Positions 30,530-41,641 of a stretch of DNA of 64,000 nucleotides are shown here, one piece after another (within the stretch, counting starts at the first letter, position 1; each line of letters opens with the position of its first letter). The translations under genes were made by a program, and so were the position numbers. Under the pieces are notes generated by a model that had not been told where the DNA came from, ran no database searches, and was given only the letters and a program-made list of their open reading frames with translations. The stretch is from Prunus persica (lineage: Eukaryota; Streptophyta; Magnoliopsida; Rosales; Rosaceae): NCBI RefSeq assembly GCF_000346465.2, contig NC_034009.1:15478950-15542949 (forward strand), in the 5' to 3' direction.

Positions 30530-31210
30530 TTCAGGAGAAGCAGGGCGACTACAAAAAGCGTCCTTCGAGAGACGCACCCCTGAAAGAAGCGTCCTAAGGG
30601 AAACGAAAGGTGAGCCATGAATTTCCTAAGAAAAGTATCTAGGTTCCTGAGGGGGCCAGATAGTCATATAGTTGCCCATAAAAAGCGTACTAAGAGAGAC
30701 GTAGGGCGACGATCAGAACGGTCCTTCGAGAGACGCAGCCCACAAATCAGCGTCCTAAGGGAGATGAAGGGTGGGCCAGGAATTTCTTAAAAGGAGGTTT
30801 CCATTCTTCCTGCGGGAAATATCCAGGTTCCTATCAATTTCCTAAACGGATAGTCAAAAAGTTACCCATAAAAAGAGTCATAAGGAAGACACAAGGCGAT
30901 GACCAGAAGCGTAATTTGAGAGACGCACCCCGCAAAGAAGTGTCCTAAGGGAGACGCATGGTGCGCTAGGAATTTCCTAAGGGAGATATCCATGTTCCTA
31001 TCCGTTTTCTAAAGAGGGCAGGATGGCCATACAATTGTCCATAAGTAATGTTCTAAGGGAGTCGCATGCAACAACCAAAAGCGTCCTTCGACAGTCGCAG
31101 CCCTCAAAGAAGAGTCCTAAGCATTCTCCGGAAGATGCCGAATACGCCCGGAGTCCCTCACGGCGGACCATGGCTTTTGCCAATATCCTAAGGGAAATGT
31201 ATAGCCAAGA
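30530..31210 (+). repeat. imperfect 160-190-bp repeats in Tat-B 3' region
   Basis: The phrase GTCCTAAGGGA or a variant occurs at 30591, 30752, 30942 and 31114 (spacings 161, 190 and 172), next to 'TCCTTCGAGAGACGCA' and 'AGGAATTTCCTAAG'. Units are far less regular than in Tat-A and unrelated to them in sequence, although both arrays lie between pol and the antisense gene. Confidence 0.8.
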
Positions 31211-31336
31211 CACTAGTCGGTTACTCAAGCAGTTCACATGACAAGTTCAAAACAAAAAGAAGATGGTCAAACAATACCAATTATTCTAAACAAAAAGCAG
31301 ACTACAAAAGTTGAAAAGAAATAAAGGAGTCTTCAT

Positions 31337-32960
31337 TTACTTCGAAACGCTAGCAGGAGATCCCTGATCTACAACCTCTTCAACGTCCATCTGATCAGTC
31401 ACGCTCTCAGCAGCTCCACATGCCTGATCTATGACGTCTGCCACCACCTCATCAGCTGCATCCTCCTCTGCTCCATCTTCTTCAGCTACCGCCTTTTTAG
31501 CCACCTGCTCTTCAGCTCCTTCCATGTTCACAGCATTAACCTGCTCACTTTGCAAGGGTAGCAAGTCAGGACAGAGCATCTCAATGTCTTCATCTCCAAT
31601 GGCATAGAAGGGATCATTTCCACTTGTGCAATCCAAGTAGCCCAGCTTGTGCGCATCCATGGTAGCTTCGGACTTGGATTCTTCAGCAGACTTATGATAG
31701 GTACGAAATCTAGCCAAAACCTTGTCATACCTATGAGAAATATAGGCATTCTTGCACTCAAGATGGAAGTAAGCATCTTTTCGACTAGCCAAGCCAACAA
31801 CAGAAGAGTTAAGCTTGGAATCCTTCTCAGAAAGGGAACTCTTCAGCTCAGATATCATCGCCCTCAAATCAAACGTCTTTTTCTCATAACGGGTCTGCTC
31901 GACAGAAAGCTTGCTAACTAGCTCGGCATTCTTCTTCACCAACTCACTGAGTTGAGCAAAAGACGGGGTAACAGAAGACGAGTTCTGAATGGTTTCAACA
32001 AAAAAAACTACTCCTTTTTGAAGCATATGAACTATTGCTTCCCTTCATTTTTCCAAGGAAAGACTTGAAAAAGTACCAAGATCGCCAGCCTAACGGATTT
32101 GATCAACCAGCTCAGTACAAGTGGATGGACTTGATAGAAAGTGTGTCTTGAGCAAATCAGACACGCTTGCATCCCCTGCAGAGCTGGACTTGTCCACCTT
32201 TGGATCAGTCGCTAACGTTGCAGAAGAACCTTTCGCTCAGCCAAATGACTCTCTTGCTTTCCTAGCCTCTGCCAACCTTACTTCCAAAGGAATTGGAGAC
32301 GATGAATCAACTCCATGCTCAACTGCTCGTGACTCAACAGTTGGATCATAATGGTTGGATGGATGAGCAAACCTTCACTCTTCGATTGGTGCAAACGACT
32401 CGAATTTCGGAGATGAACATCTGCATCTCTTTGCCTCTCAACGAGTGACCTAAACCGTGCATGGACTACTTCACGGAGCAGATCACGATCTCCAAACTCA
32501 TCAGCAAGAGGGGGAACATCCCTAATGTTACGTATACCGCCAATCTTCTTGCTATCTGCACCAACGAGATGTTTAACCTTGGTAGATGATGCAGGAACAG
32601 CTCCTACTTAGGTTATCTCAGTAGAAGGGAGTTTTGGCTTCTTCGTCAATGGAGACATATTCCTCGCCCCTGAAGAAGTAGCTTGAGTTCTCGAAGACTT
32701 GACATCAGCCTTTCTCTTTAAGGGGCGTTCAGCAGAGCACTTGTCTTGTCCAACATGTAGATAATCAGGGTCCAGACCATCCTGCTTCCATATCTTGACA
32801 TCCTCGGCAAGGGGCAATCCACCATCTTCCTCTCAATACTCGCTCAATAGCTAGCGCCACTCGCAAAAACCTTGGGGGGATGTTCAAAGCACAACAGACC
32901 TTAGCCATGTCCACGCTCTAATTTCTTGCTGATGCCACTCACTACAAATAGAAGACATAA
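31337..32960 (-). pseudogene. Tat-B antisense gene (aORF), partly open
   Basis: The minus-strand frame 32026 to 31337 (229 codons) is uninterrupted. It has a coiled-coil-like first half (LSELVKKNAELVSKLSVEQT, ISELKSSLSEKDSKLNSS), the conserved block KLGYLDC shared with Tat-A, and an acidic Ala/Glu/Asp-rich tail. Further upstream, a block with basic patches (ERPLKRKADVK, PLTKKPKLPS; 32608-32817) could be a nuclear-localisation region. Blocks match the Tat-A antisense gene in the same order. I infer one original protein of several hundred residues of unknown function. Confidence 0.62.
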
Positions 32961-32990
32961 GTTGGTCAGCAACACTTCAAGAAATTCAAA

Positions 32991-33021
32991 TAAAAATTGG
33001 ATTCCTAGACCTACTTCTTTC
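32991..33021 (+). mobile_element. LINE fragment, left piece, before Copia-C
   Basis: These about 30 bases encode the start of a motif typical of the region between reverse transcriptase and RNase H of plant L1-type LINEs (W-x-P-R-P). The reading frame continues on the other side of Copia-C at 39437 once one copy of the CTTTC duplication is discounted. The left boundary with Tat-B is estimated from where similarity to Tat-A ends. Confidence 0.65.
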
Positions 33022-33601
33022 TGTTATTATTTGAAAGGATTTTAAATTTTAAAACGTTTTATTTTGTTTTAATTTTTGGCTGTTTCTTTTATTTATTATA
33101 GGAGTTACAAATTGTTTAATTTTCAGTTTTTATTTTCTATTCATTGCCACCAACTTTTCTGGTTAAATGTGTTTGAAGGTTACGATTATTGGGTGCCTAT
33201 AAAAGGCCACTCCTTCACATTTCAACATACTACAATCAGATTTCTCTATTATCATACTTTCACATATTCCATACTTTCTATATTATTTTTGGGCAACAGT
33301 TCTGTGGCTTAGAGTTTTCTATCCGACTGTGAACGTACTCATAGCGGACCTTAAGCCTGCGTATTGGGGTCGTATCTTGGAGTCTTGTAGACCGTCATTA
33401 CCTGCACGTAGGGAGGCTACAAAGGCTTTAGGACAGCATCTTTGACGTGTTTTCACTATATCAGGCTTCCTTTCTTAATCTTAACTTATTTTATTTATTT
33501 GTTTACTTGTCTCTTTATTTTATTTTACTTTTTAATATATATATCTAAAAGTGTTGAATAAGAATTTTATAAAAAGGGAAAAACCACAATTTTTAATAAC
33601 A
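33022..33601 (+). repeat. Copia-C 5' LTR
   Basis: A 580-bp repeat from TGTTATTATTTG to TTTAATAACA. A TATA motif (CCTATAAAAGG) is near 33197. The repeat is about 20 bases shorter than the 3' LTR, mainly through AT-rich indels near its end. Confidence 0.93.
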
Positions 33602-34286
33602 ATCTAAAGCCTTTGTAGGTTAAAAGGTTTTCCTGACCATATTTGCTGTTGGTACAAGTTCAACTTAGTTTCTTTATTTAATTTATAAATAAAAATTTAA
33701 AAATAGAAAAGGACGAAAGTTTCTTTCTTTAATTTCTTTATTTCCTTACCGTATGCTATTAAACCAATACAACTTTGCTTTAATATTACTACTCAACGTA
33801 TTTGCTCTAATATTAAATACACAGTTGATTTTTTGTTATAAATAGAAAGGAAAAAAAAGAAGGGAAAGTTTCTCCAAATCTTAAATATTGTTTATCTTTT
33901 TTGATTGGGGTTTTTGTCTTCCTACTATTACTTTTCTACATGTTTACAAAACTAAAGTTTAAAGTCCAAAGTTAAGGACTTTAAAATTCAAGATTCCAAA
34001 AATCCCTTTTAAACAAAATCACTTGCACGTTTGTTTTAAAACAAAATCTTAAGTTAGTTTTCAAAAGCTAATTAAGTACACCAGATTTTGTAACCATTGT
34101 TTTAAGAAAAATTTGAAGTGAAATATCTTGTTATAAATTTGGCACGTTTAAAAAAAAAACAGTTATTGTTTGTTTATAAATAGCCTATATTATTTATTTG
34201 CAATTGTTTGATTATTATTAAATCTCAATTCCTATTATATTTAAATTTCAGATTTTGTTGCTTCATTCTTATTTATTGGAATTGAG
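33602..34286 (+). other. Copia-C leader
   Basis: A 685-base AT-rich leader between the 5' LTR and gag start. No standard primer-binding site (TGGTATCAGAGC) is visible directly after the LTR; a sequence like TTGGTACAAG lies about 50 bases in. No coding potential. Confidence 0.5.
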
Positions 34287-35100
34287 ATGGATAGTGTAGA
34301 AACCAATAGTGTTAAACCAGGAAAATTTAATGGGACAAATTTTAAGAGGTGGCAAAGACAACTTAAATATTGGTTAACTGTTTTAGGGTTAGTTTCTGCC
34401 CTAGAAGATCAAACCACACCTGATAAAACTACTGAAACCACTTCTAAAACTAAGGAGAAGATGACAAAAGAAGAGTCAGAATATCATTGCCATAATAGAA
34501 ACCTTAGTGCTCTCTCTGATGATCTGTATGATGTTTATCAAGATACAAAAATGCAAAAACTTTATGGGATGAATTAGAAGCTGAATATGGGATAGAAGAT
34601 GCGGGAATAGATCGTTTTACAGTCTCAAACTTTAATAAGTATATGATGGTTGAGAATAAAACTGTAAGTGAACAAATTCATGAGTACCAAGATTTTTTAA
34701 GGAAAATAGAACTTAAAATACTAAGTTTAGTGAAGAGTTTAAAGTTTCTTGTCTCATGGATAAATTACCCCCAAGTTGGTCAAACTTTGTAAAAACCCTT
34801 AGGCACAAACAAGGAGATTTAACCTTAACCCAACTTTTAAACTCCCTTAGGATTGAAGAGAAACATAGATCAAGTAAAAAGCCTAAGGAAGAAAAGACAA
34901 ACGTGAACCTAGTGGAAAGTTCAAACAATAGGAATCGTTTCCAATCTAGAAGGAAATTTTTCAAGAGGACAAACAGAAATAGCCAACCCAACCATAACCA
35001 ATTCAACCGAAACCAAAATCGCCAGCACAATAGACCCCATAACAATTCCAATGGCAATAAGGATCAACCATGCTTCGTTTGTGGGAGAACAAATCATTGG
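34287..35100 (+). pseudogene. Copia-C gag with frameshifts
   Basis: Starts at ATG 34287 with MDSVETNSVKPGKFNGTNFK and the conserved WQRQLKYWL block typical of Copia gag (UBN2-type). One frame change near 34556 and another near 34725 put the following parts into other phases. The frame from 34756 carries LPPSWSNFVKTLRHKQGDLT and the zinc knuckle CFVCGRTNHWAKDC (about 35071-35112). Confidence 0.82.
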
Positions 35101-36664
35101 GCCAAAGACTGTCATTACAAGAAGACCGAGCCTTACAAGCCCAAACCTAAGTGGAACAAAGGACAAAGGAGTCCTAAAGCCCAAGTGAATGTGTTGGTGG
35201 ATCAAGATGATCAAGATGAACCCAATCTAAGGTATAGTGTTAAGCCTCTAGTTAATGTTGCATATTTAAGTAATAGTGATTGGTGGCTAGATTCTGGGGC
35301 AAACGTACATGTGTGTTTTGACAAACGTTTTTTCAAAAATTACCAGAACTCAAGTGGAGGAACTGTAATCCTAGGAAATGACAACGTCGCACAAGTACGT
35401 GGAATAGGAGAAGTGGAATTGAAGATGACATCTGGGAAGGCTCTAACTCTCAAGGATGTGCGACATGCTCCTGAAGTGCGGAGAAACCTTATCAGTGGAT
35501 CGTTCTTAGTAAAACAAGGATACAAAATTGTAATGGAGTCGAATAGGATTGTTATTACTAGAAACAATGTCTTTATTAAAAAAAAGATATATTTGTGATG
35601 GATTGTTCAAAATTAATGTAGTTTTTGAAGATAATAAAATTTCTCCTCAAGTTTTTAATGTTGAGTCTTGTAATGTATGGCAGGGAAGGTTAGGACATGT
35701 CAGTTTGAGCAAAATCAAAAGGTTAATGGATCTTGAGCTAATCCCTAAGTCTAATATAGACCTTAAGCACAAATGTGAAGAGTGTGTTCAAGCCAAACAA
35801 ACTAGGAATTCTTTCAAACCTGTAGAGAGAAACACCCAAATCTTAGAGCTCATACATAGTGACGTGTGTGATTCAAATAGGTCTCCTACTAGAGGTGGAA
35901 ACAAGTACTTTGTGACATTTATTGATGACTTCTCTATATATTGCCATATTTATCTTATTAAGACAAAAGATGAGGTGTTTAATAAACTCAAGATTTATAA
36001 AAGTGAGGTAGAAAACCAATTGGAGAAAAAGATTAAAAGACTTAGATCTGACAGAGGTGGAGAGTATACCTCAAATGAACTTGGAGTGTTTTGTGAAGAA
36101 CATGGAATTATACATGAAGTTACTCCACCATATTCACCACAATCTAATGGAGTGGCTAAAAGGAAAAATAGAACCCTGATGGATATAGTAAATTTGATGC
36201 TTCTTAGTAATGGACTACTTGAGAATTTGTGGGGGGAAGCAATGTTAACTGCTTGTTTCATACTTAATAGGATAACACTGAAGGATAATGTGAAAACTCC
36301 TTATGAGTTATGGAAAGGAAGATAACCAAACCTAAGAATCCTAAAAGTGTGGGGGTGTTTAGCTAAGGTACTCATACCCGATCCTAAGAGAAAGAAAATA
36401 GGTCCTAAGACTATAGACGCAGTTTTCCTCGGTTATGCAAAAAATAGTAGTGCCAATAGATTCCTGGTGATTAACTCTGAAGTAAAGGAGGTTGCGAACA
36501 ACACAGTTATGGAAGTAACAGATGCTACATTCTTTGAAGATATTTTCCCGTACAAGACAAGAATTTCTAAGGAAGTACAAATAAGTGAGAAGCCTTCTAG
36601 CTCAACTACAATCGAAAATTTAGAATCTCAAGAACTTAGAAGAAGCAAAAGAGCAAGAGTTTAG
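35101..36664 (+). pseudogene. Copia-C protease and integrase
   Basis: The protease active site WWLDSGANVHV is at about 35281 with the catalytic Asp kept. An A8 tract near 35577-35586 causes a frame change. The integrase then shows the zinc-binding part (WQGRLGHVSLSKI, HKCEECVQAKQT), the first Asp (ELIHSDVCD) and the second Asp (RLRSDRGGEYTS). The third catalytic residue is Lys (NGVAKRKNRT, codon AAA at about 36155) instead of Glu. A stop at 36323-36325 and another at 36662-36664 follow. Confidence 0.85.
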
Positions 36665-38235
36665 AAGAACTTTGGAGATGATTTCTATACTTTTCTAGTG
36701 GAAGGAGATCCCACAACTTATAAGGAAGCCGTTATGCCTGTGGATGCACCATTCTGGAAATAGGCTATAAATGATGAGTTTCAATCTATAATTCAAAATG
36801 ACACATGGATGTTAACGGATTTGCCTGTTGAAAATAAAGCGATAGGGTGCAAGTGGGTGTTTAGGAAAAACTTGAAACCTGATGGAAGTATTGATAAGTA
36901 CAAAGCGAGATTGGTAACTAAGGGTTTTACACAAAAGAAAGGGATATATTATATTGATACTTACTCACCTATTTCTAGGATTACCACCATAAGGACTTTG
37001 ATAGCTTTAGCATCTGTGCATAATTTAGTGATTCATCAAATGGATGTGAAGACGGCATTTTTAAATGGAGACTTAGATGAAGAGATCTATATGGAACAAC
37101 CAGAAGGATTCATAGTTATGGGCCAAGAACACAAGGTGCGCAAGTTGGTTAAATCTTTATATGGCCTAAAGCAAGCTCCTAAGCAATGGCATGAGAAATT
37201 TGACAAGGTGATTCTAGATTATGATTTTAAGTTTAATGGTCATGATAAATGTGTTTACTATAAAGAGAATAATGGAGAACACGTAATCTTGTGCCTATAT
37301 GTTGATGACATTTTGATCTTTGGGACGAATTTAGAGATTGTGAATGATGTGAAGTCATACTTATCTAGGAATTTTGACATGAAAGATATGGGAGAAGCAT
37401 ATGTAATCTTAGGAATGAAAATTGAGAAGACAACACAAGGAATCTCCCTAAGTCAATCTAGTACTATTGAAAAGATGTTGAAGAAGTTCAATTACTTTGA
37501 GTGTAAGCCCACACCAACACCTTATGATCCCAATGTTCATTTAAAGAAAAATCAAGGTGAATCATTTTCTCAGCTAAAGTACTCCCAGATGATAAGTTCT
37601 TTGTTGTATATTGCAAATAAGACTAGGCCAGACATTGCTTATGCTATTGGAAGATTAAGTAGGTATACACATAACCCAAGCAAGGAACACTGGAATGCTT
37701 TGGAAAGAGTTTTCAAGTACCTAAGAGGAACAATGGATTATTCACTATGCTATAAAGGATTTCCAAATGTAGTGGAGGGATATAGTGATGCAAATTGGAT
37801 AACTGACAATGAAGAAGTGAAGTCTACTAGTGGTTACATTTTCTTGTTAGGTGGAGCTGCAATTTCACGGGGTTCGAAGAAGCAAACAATTATTTCTAGA
37901 AGTACTATGGAGTCTAAACTCATAGCTTTGGATACTACTTGCACTGAGGCTGAATGGATTAAGAGTTTATTGATGGATATGCCTCTGGTGGAGAAACCAT
38001 TGCCTGCTTTATCTATTCATTGTGACTGCAAGGCTACAATAGACTTGGTGAAACAATTTCATACACATAGGAAAATGAACAGACACATACATGTGAGATA
38101 CAAATCTGTGAAGAGCCTATTAAGTAAGAACATTGTGTCTTTGGAGTATGTGAAGTCGGAGAACAACATTGTTGACTAATTTACTAAAGGTCTTTTTAGG
38201 AGCAGAGTCCTAGAAATGTCAAGGGGGATAGGCTT
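36665..38235 (+). pseudogene. Copia-C reverse transcriptase and RNase H
   Basis: Upstream of the long frame, a TAG near 36763 interrupts the N-terminal part. The 456-codon frame (36809-38179) contains [55 protein letters not shown] and the catalytic box [10 protein letters not shown]. RNase H has the Asp in [12 protein letters not shown] and the Asp in [10 protein letters not shown], but the glutamate of the (E)-S-E-F-type motif is Lys (TMESKLIAL, codon AAA near 37916). A stop at 38177-38179 ends it shortly before the usual FTKGL block. Confidence 0.88.
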
Positions 38236-38835
38236 AAGCCCATAAGGGAGTCACCAAGGGAGGTAACCCAACTTCTGTGATTGGCGATCCCATGAAGGAA
38301 GTTTAATGGGTAGAAACAATCTATACTGCGTGACTCATTGAGCACTGTTTATATCATGTGGAGACATCCCAGAGATGTCCTCATGCTCATCCCTATGACA
38401 TCAGTGCTATATAATGTGACGTTAGGAAGGGAGTAATCCCTGAATAAGTTTCGAGGCGGGCAATCTCCCGCAGGGTGTAGGTCACATGTACTCTTGGAGA
38501 ACTCACCTAAGTGAGAGACGTCGTGGGGACACGACTGTGAGAATTGGCTATTCTCTAGCAACTCTCATGAGAATCAAGATTAGTGCATGGCCATAAATAG
38601 TGCTACCCCGCTTCCAAGCCTCAACCAATACTATGTGTGGGATATGTTGAAGTTTGGTCAAAGGTTCCGAGTTCAATACTGTGTACACTCAGGTTCCTCA
38701 AATGGAAACTATCATCACTAAGTGAAGGTTCAAGCCCAGAAGGCACCTACACCTATTGCATAGTATTATGTTGCCCATATGTATATTTTCTTTATATTTT
38801 ACTATTTTAAAATTTTAAAACCCTTTGTGGGGGAT
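38236..38835 (+). other. Copia-C 3' untranslated region with polypurine tract
   Basis: About 600 non-coding bases. CCCTTTGTGGGGGAT just before 38836 is the polypurine tract. A second purine-rich phrase (AAGGGGGATAGG) lies near 38221 at the end of pol. Confidence 0.6.
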
Positions 38836-39436
38836 TGTTATTATTTGAAAGGATTTTAAATTTTAAAACGTTTAATTTTCTGTTTTAATTTTTGGCTGTT
38901 TCTTTTATTTATTATAGAAGTTACAAATTGTTTAATTTTCATTTTTTATTTTCTATTCATTGCCACCAACTTTTCTGGTTAAATGTGTTTGAAGGTTACG
39001 AGTATTGGATGCCTATAAAAGGCCACTCCTTCTTCACATTTCAACATACTACAATCAGATTTCTCTATTCTCATACTTCCACATATTCCTTACTTTCTAT
39101 ATTATTTTTGGGCAACGGTTCTGTGGCTTGGAGTTTTCTATCCGACTGTGAACGTGCTCATAACGGACCTTAAGCCTGCGTATTGGGGTTGTATCTTGGA
39201 GTCTTGTAGACCGTCATTACCTGCATGTAAGGAGGCTACAAAGGCTTTAGGACAGCGTCTTTGACGTGCTTTCACTATACCAGGCTTGCTTTCTTAATCT
39301 TAACTTATTTTCTTTATCTGTTTACTTGTCTCTTTATTTTACTTTACTGTTTAATATTTATTTTATATATTATTTATATCTAAAAATTTTGAATAAGAAT
39401 TTTATAAAAAGGGAAAAACCACAATTTTTAATAACA
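38836..39436 (+). repeat. Copia-C 3' LTR
   Basis: A 601-bp repeat matching 33022-33601 with scattered substitutions and a few indels (for example TTCTTCACA against TTCACA near 39031). It ends TTTTTAATAACA and is followed by the duplicated CTTTC. Confidence 0.93.
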
Positions 39437-40727
39437 CTTTCCGCCCTTTTTCCCCTCAAGTGCTGGATCAAGAAACTAAAGTAAGTGTGTTTATTTTTCC
39501 TTTTGGGAATTGGAATGTTGATTTACTAAATCTGTGTTTTCATGCGGAAGATGTTAAGGCCATTACCTCCATCCCTTTGAGTGTTAATTATCACAAAGAT
39601 AGATGGGTTTGGCATTATACGAATAATGGAATTTCTTTTGTGAAAAGTGGTTATAGGCTGGAGATGTAAAAAAAAAGGAGTGCAGTGGGCATGTTGGCTC
39701 CTCTTTAGAACCAAGAATATAAAATGCTTTCTGGAGAAAAGTTTGGTCCCAAGAGGTACCACAAAAACTCTTATATTTTAATTGGAGAGCTATTAAAAAT
39801 TATATTCCTTGTAAATCTAATCTGCTAAAAAGGAAAATAATCTATGATGACTCCTGCCCCATTTGTAATGTGAATTCTGAGAGTGTAATACATGGAGTTA
39901 TCCTAATGCCCAAAAAGTTTGGAAAAAAGTGCAGTTCAGGGAGGTTTTTACAGGTGTGCACTTTTCCAACTATGCGGATTTATTTGAAGTTGCCACTATT
40001 TATGTTTCGAAGTTTGAAATGCTCCTATTTTTATATATCTGCTAGAGCTTATGGCAAAACAGAAATAAAGTGGTTGTTGAAGGTCGTTCTTGTACATAGG
40101 AAGGGATTTTCAAAAGAGCTCTTTACTTGGCTGATGAATATGGAAATATTGTGAAAGATGAACCTAAAATAGATGTTGAGAAGCCAACCAAATGGTCTCC
40201 CCCTTTTGCTGGTAAATATAAACTGAATGTAGATGCTGCTTACATTCCCAAAACAGGTGTGGGTGGAATTGGTGCTGTTGTTAGAATTGATAAAAGGGGA
40301 ATTGATGGATGCTATGGCCCTTCCTCTTGTCACCGCCACCTCACCTAAATATGTAGAGATCATGGCACTTCAATTCGGGATGAAGTTTGCTCGGGATGCT
40401 GGCTTTTCTTCTATACTAATTGAGTCTGATTCGCAAGGAGTGGTAAATGACTTAAAAAATGATGAGAAAGAGCCATGGGCAACAGATGGGCATCTCATTG
40501 ATGATATTAGGAAGAGTCTACAACAATTTGATGATGTTACTATTTCTTTCAGTCCAAGGGGGTGCAATCAAGTAGCTCATCCTCTAGCATAATAATGTAG
40601 TAACTTGGATTGAAGAGGTTCCTCTCTGACTGGAGTCAATTGTACAAGATGATATTGTTGTATCCTTTTAATTGTTATCAATGATTTCCTCTTTTGCAAA
40701 AATTAAAAATTAAAAATTAAAAAATTA
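39437..40727 (+). mobile_element. LINE fragment, main piece: zinc-binding and RNase H end of a plant L1-type element
   Basis: The first part (39460-39669) reads like the zf-RVT region that follows reverse transcriptase in plant LINEs: NVDLLNLCFHAEDVKAITSI, then WVWHYTNNGISFVKSGYRLE. The second part (about 40165-40592) is an RVT_3-type RNase H: KWSPPFAGKYKLNVDAAYIP, GVGGIGAVVRI, a block around ILIESDSQGVVNDL and the end RGCNQVAH. Frame changes near 39720 and 40310 break it. An A-rich tail of AAATT repeats ends it at 40727. Together with 32991-33021 it is a typical 5'-truncated LINE copy. Confidence 0.75.
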
Positions 40728-40895
40728 GGGCTTTTCGCAGAAATGGTCCCTCAACTATACCCGTAGTGGTCCCTCAACTATACCCGTAGTTGCATTTGGG
40801 TCACTGAACTCAATTATTAGTTGCAGAGGTCACTCAACTGTGTGTTTCGTTGCACCAGTAGTCCTTTCGTCAAGTCTGGCTAACGTGGTGTCAAT
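40728..40895 (+). repeat. MULE left terminal inverted repeat
   Basis: Pairs with 46040-46176. It carries an internal 23-bp tandem duplication (units at 40744-40766 and 40767-40789, each starting TGGTCCCTCAACTATACC) that the right repeat lacks. Confidence 0.9.
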
Positions 40896-41037
40896 TTCAT
40901 GGGCAAATTTGTCTTTTGAAGTCTGGCATGTCCAACCTCCCATTTATATTCGAAGAAAGCCACATAAAAACAGTAGATGTGCTGAAATTTTAGAAATTCG
41001 AAGGAAATATGGGAAGCCCACACAGTGATGCGCAAAA

Positions 41038-41641
41038 ATGTCGTAGATTTCTTCTTCATCAACAAATCCGAGCCCTAGTACGAGGAAGCTATGTAGGTGC
41101 GGTGGATATATCAAACCCTGGACTTCATCGACTGATTTAAATCCTGGGAGAAGATTTGAGGCTTGTGAGATGAGTCGAGTAAGTTAATCTGTGAAATTTT
41201 ATTTTGTTGCTTGATGGGTTTAGCTTTGATGTTATGAAACGTATTTTGCAGAGAAACAGAGGAAATGGGCATCATTGGGAGTGGCTGGATGCATCGACCT
41301 GTGCAAGAGGAAAAGAACTAATTCCTGGGTTGCTGAGAAGAATGAGAGCAATGGAAGAGGGCCTAAAGTTAATAGAAAAACCAAAGAAATAAGTGGAAGA
41401 TAAGCCGAAAATGGTGGAGAGAGAAAAGAAGGAATTGGAGTACGAAGATGGAGAACTAGGCAAGCAGAAAAGACTGTTGGAAGAGAAAAGAACAGGCCAA
41501 CGACCAAGAGAGAATCAGATTTGGGGGGTTTCATTTCTCTCATTGGGTCTTGGGTTTTTGGTGATTATGATGATGCTCTGTGTCTTGGGCAATTGGTTGA
41601 CATTTCCGGGTGGAAACTATGAAAAGCTTATGATCAATTAG
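41038..41641 (+). pseudogene. GRF-type zinc-finger gene of the MULE, two exons, two stops
   Basis: In one phase the sequence encodes KLCRCGGYIKPWTSSTDLNP, GRRFEAC and, after an intron, WEWLDASTC followed by IPGLLRRMRAMEEGLKL. This is the plant GRF zinc finger pattern (C-x-C, N-P-G-R-x-F-x-x-C, W-x-D-x-x-x-C) with a coiled coil and a final membrane-like segment (FLSLGLGFLVIMMMLCVLG). The intron is 41179-41251 (GTAAGT to TTTTGCAG) and keeps the frame. The probable start ATG at 41038 is followed at the third codon by TAG, and TAA at 41390-41392 interrupts the coiled coil. A nucleic-acid-binding role is suggested by the GRF family; its use to the element is unknown. Confidence 0.72.

Larger units (their letters stand above)
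23427..32990 (+). mobile_element. Tat-B: second Tat-lineage Gypsy element, 3' end lost
   Basis: The 5' LTR starts TGTGGGAGCAAA at 23427. Gag, protease, reverse transcriptase, second RNase H, integrase, a repeat block and the antisense gene follow in the same order as Tat-A, with obvious sequence similarity but many more stops. Similarity to Tat-A ends near 32990, about 430 bases before a polypurine tract and LTR would be expected, and LINE sequence begins there. No 3' LTR exists in the window. The left flank is GCAAT within the UGT91-like gene. Confidence 0.85.
33022..39436 (+). mobile_element. Copia-C: complete but defective Copia retrotransposon
   Basis: LTRs at 33022-33601 and 38836-39436 begin TGTTATTATTTG and end TTTTTAATAACA. 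They are flanked by the perfect 5-bp duplication CTTTC (33017-33021, 39437-39441). Gag, zinc knuckle, protease, integrase, reverse transcriptase and RNase H follow in Copia order. Frame breaks and replaced catalytic residues in integrase and RNase H make it non-autonomous. It sits inside the LINE fragment. Confidence 0.95.
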
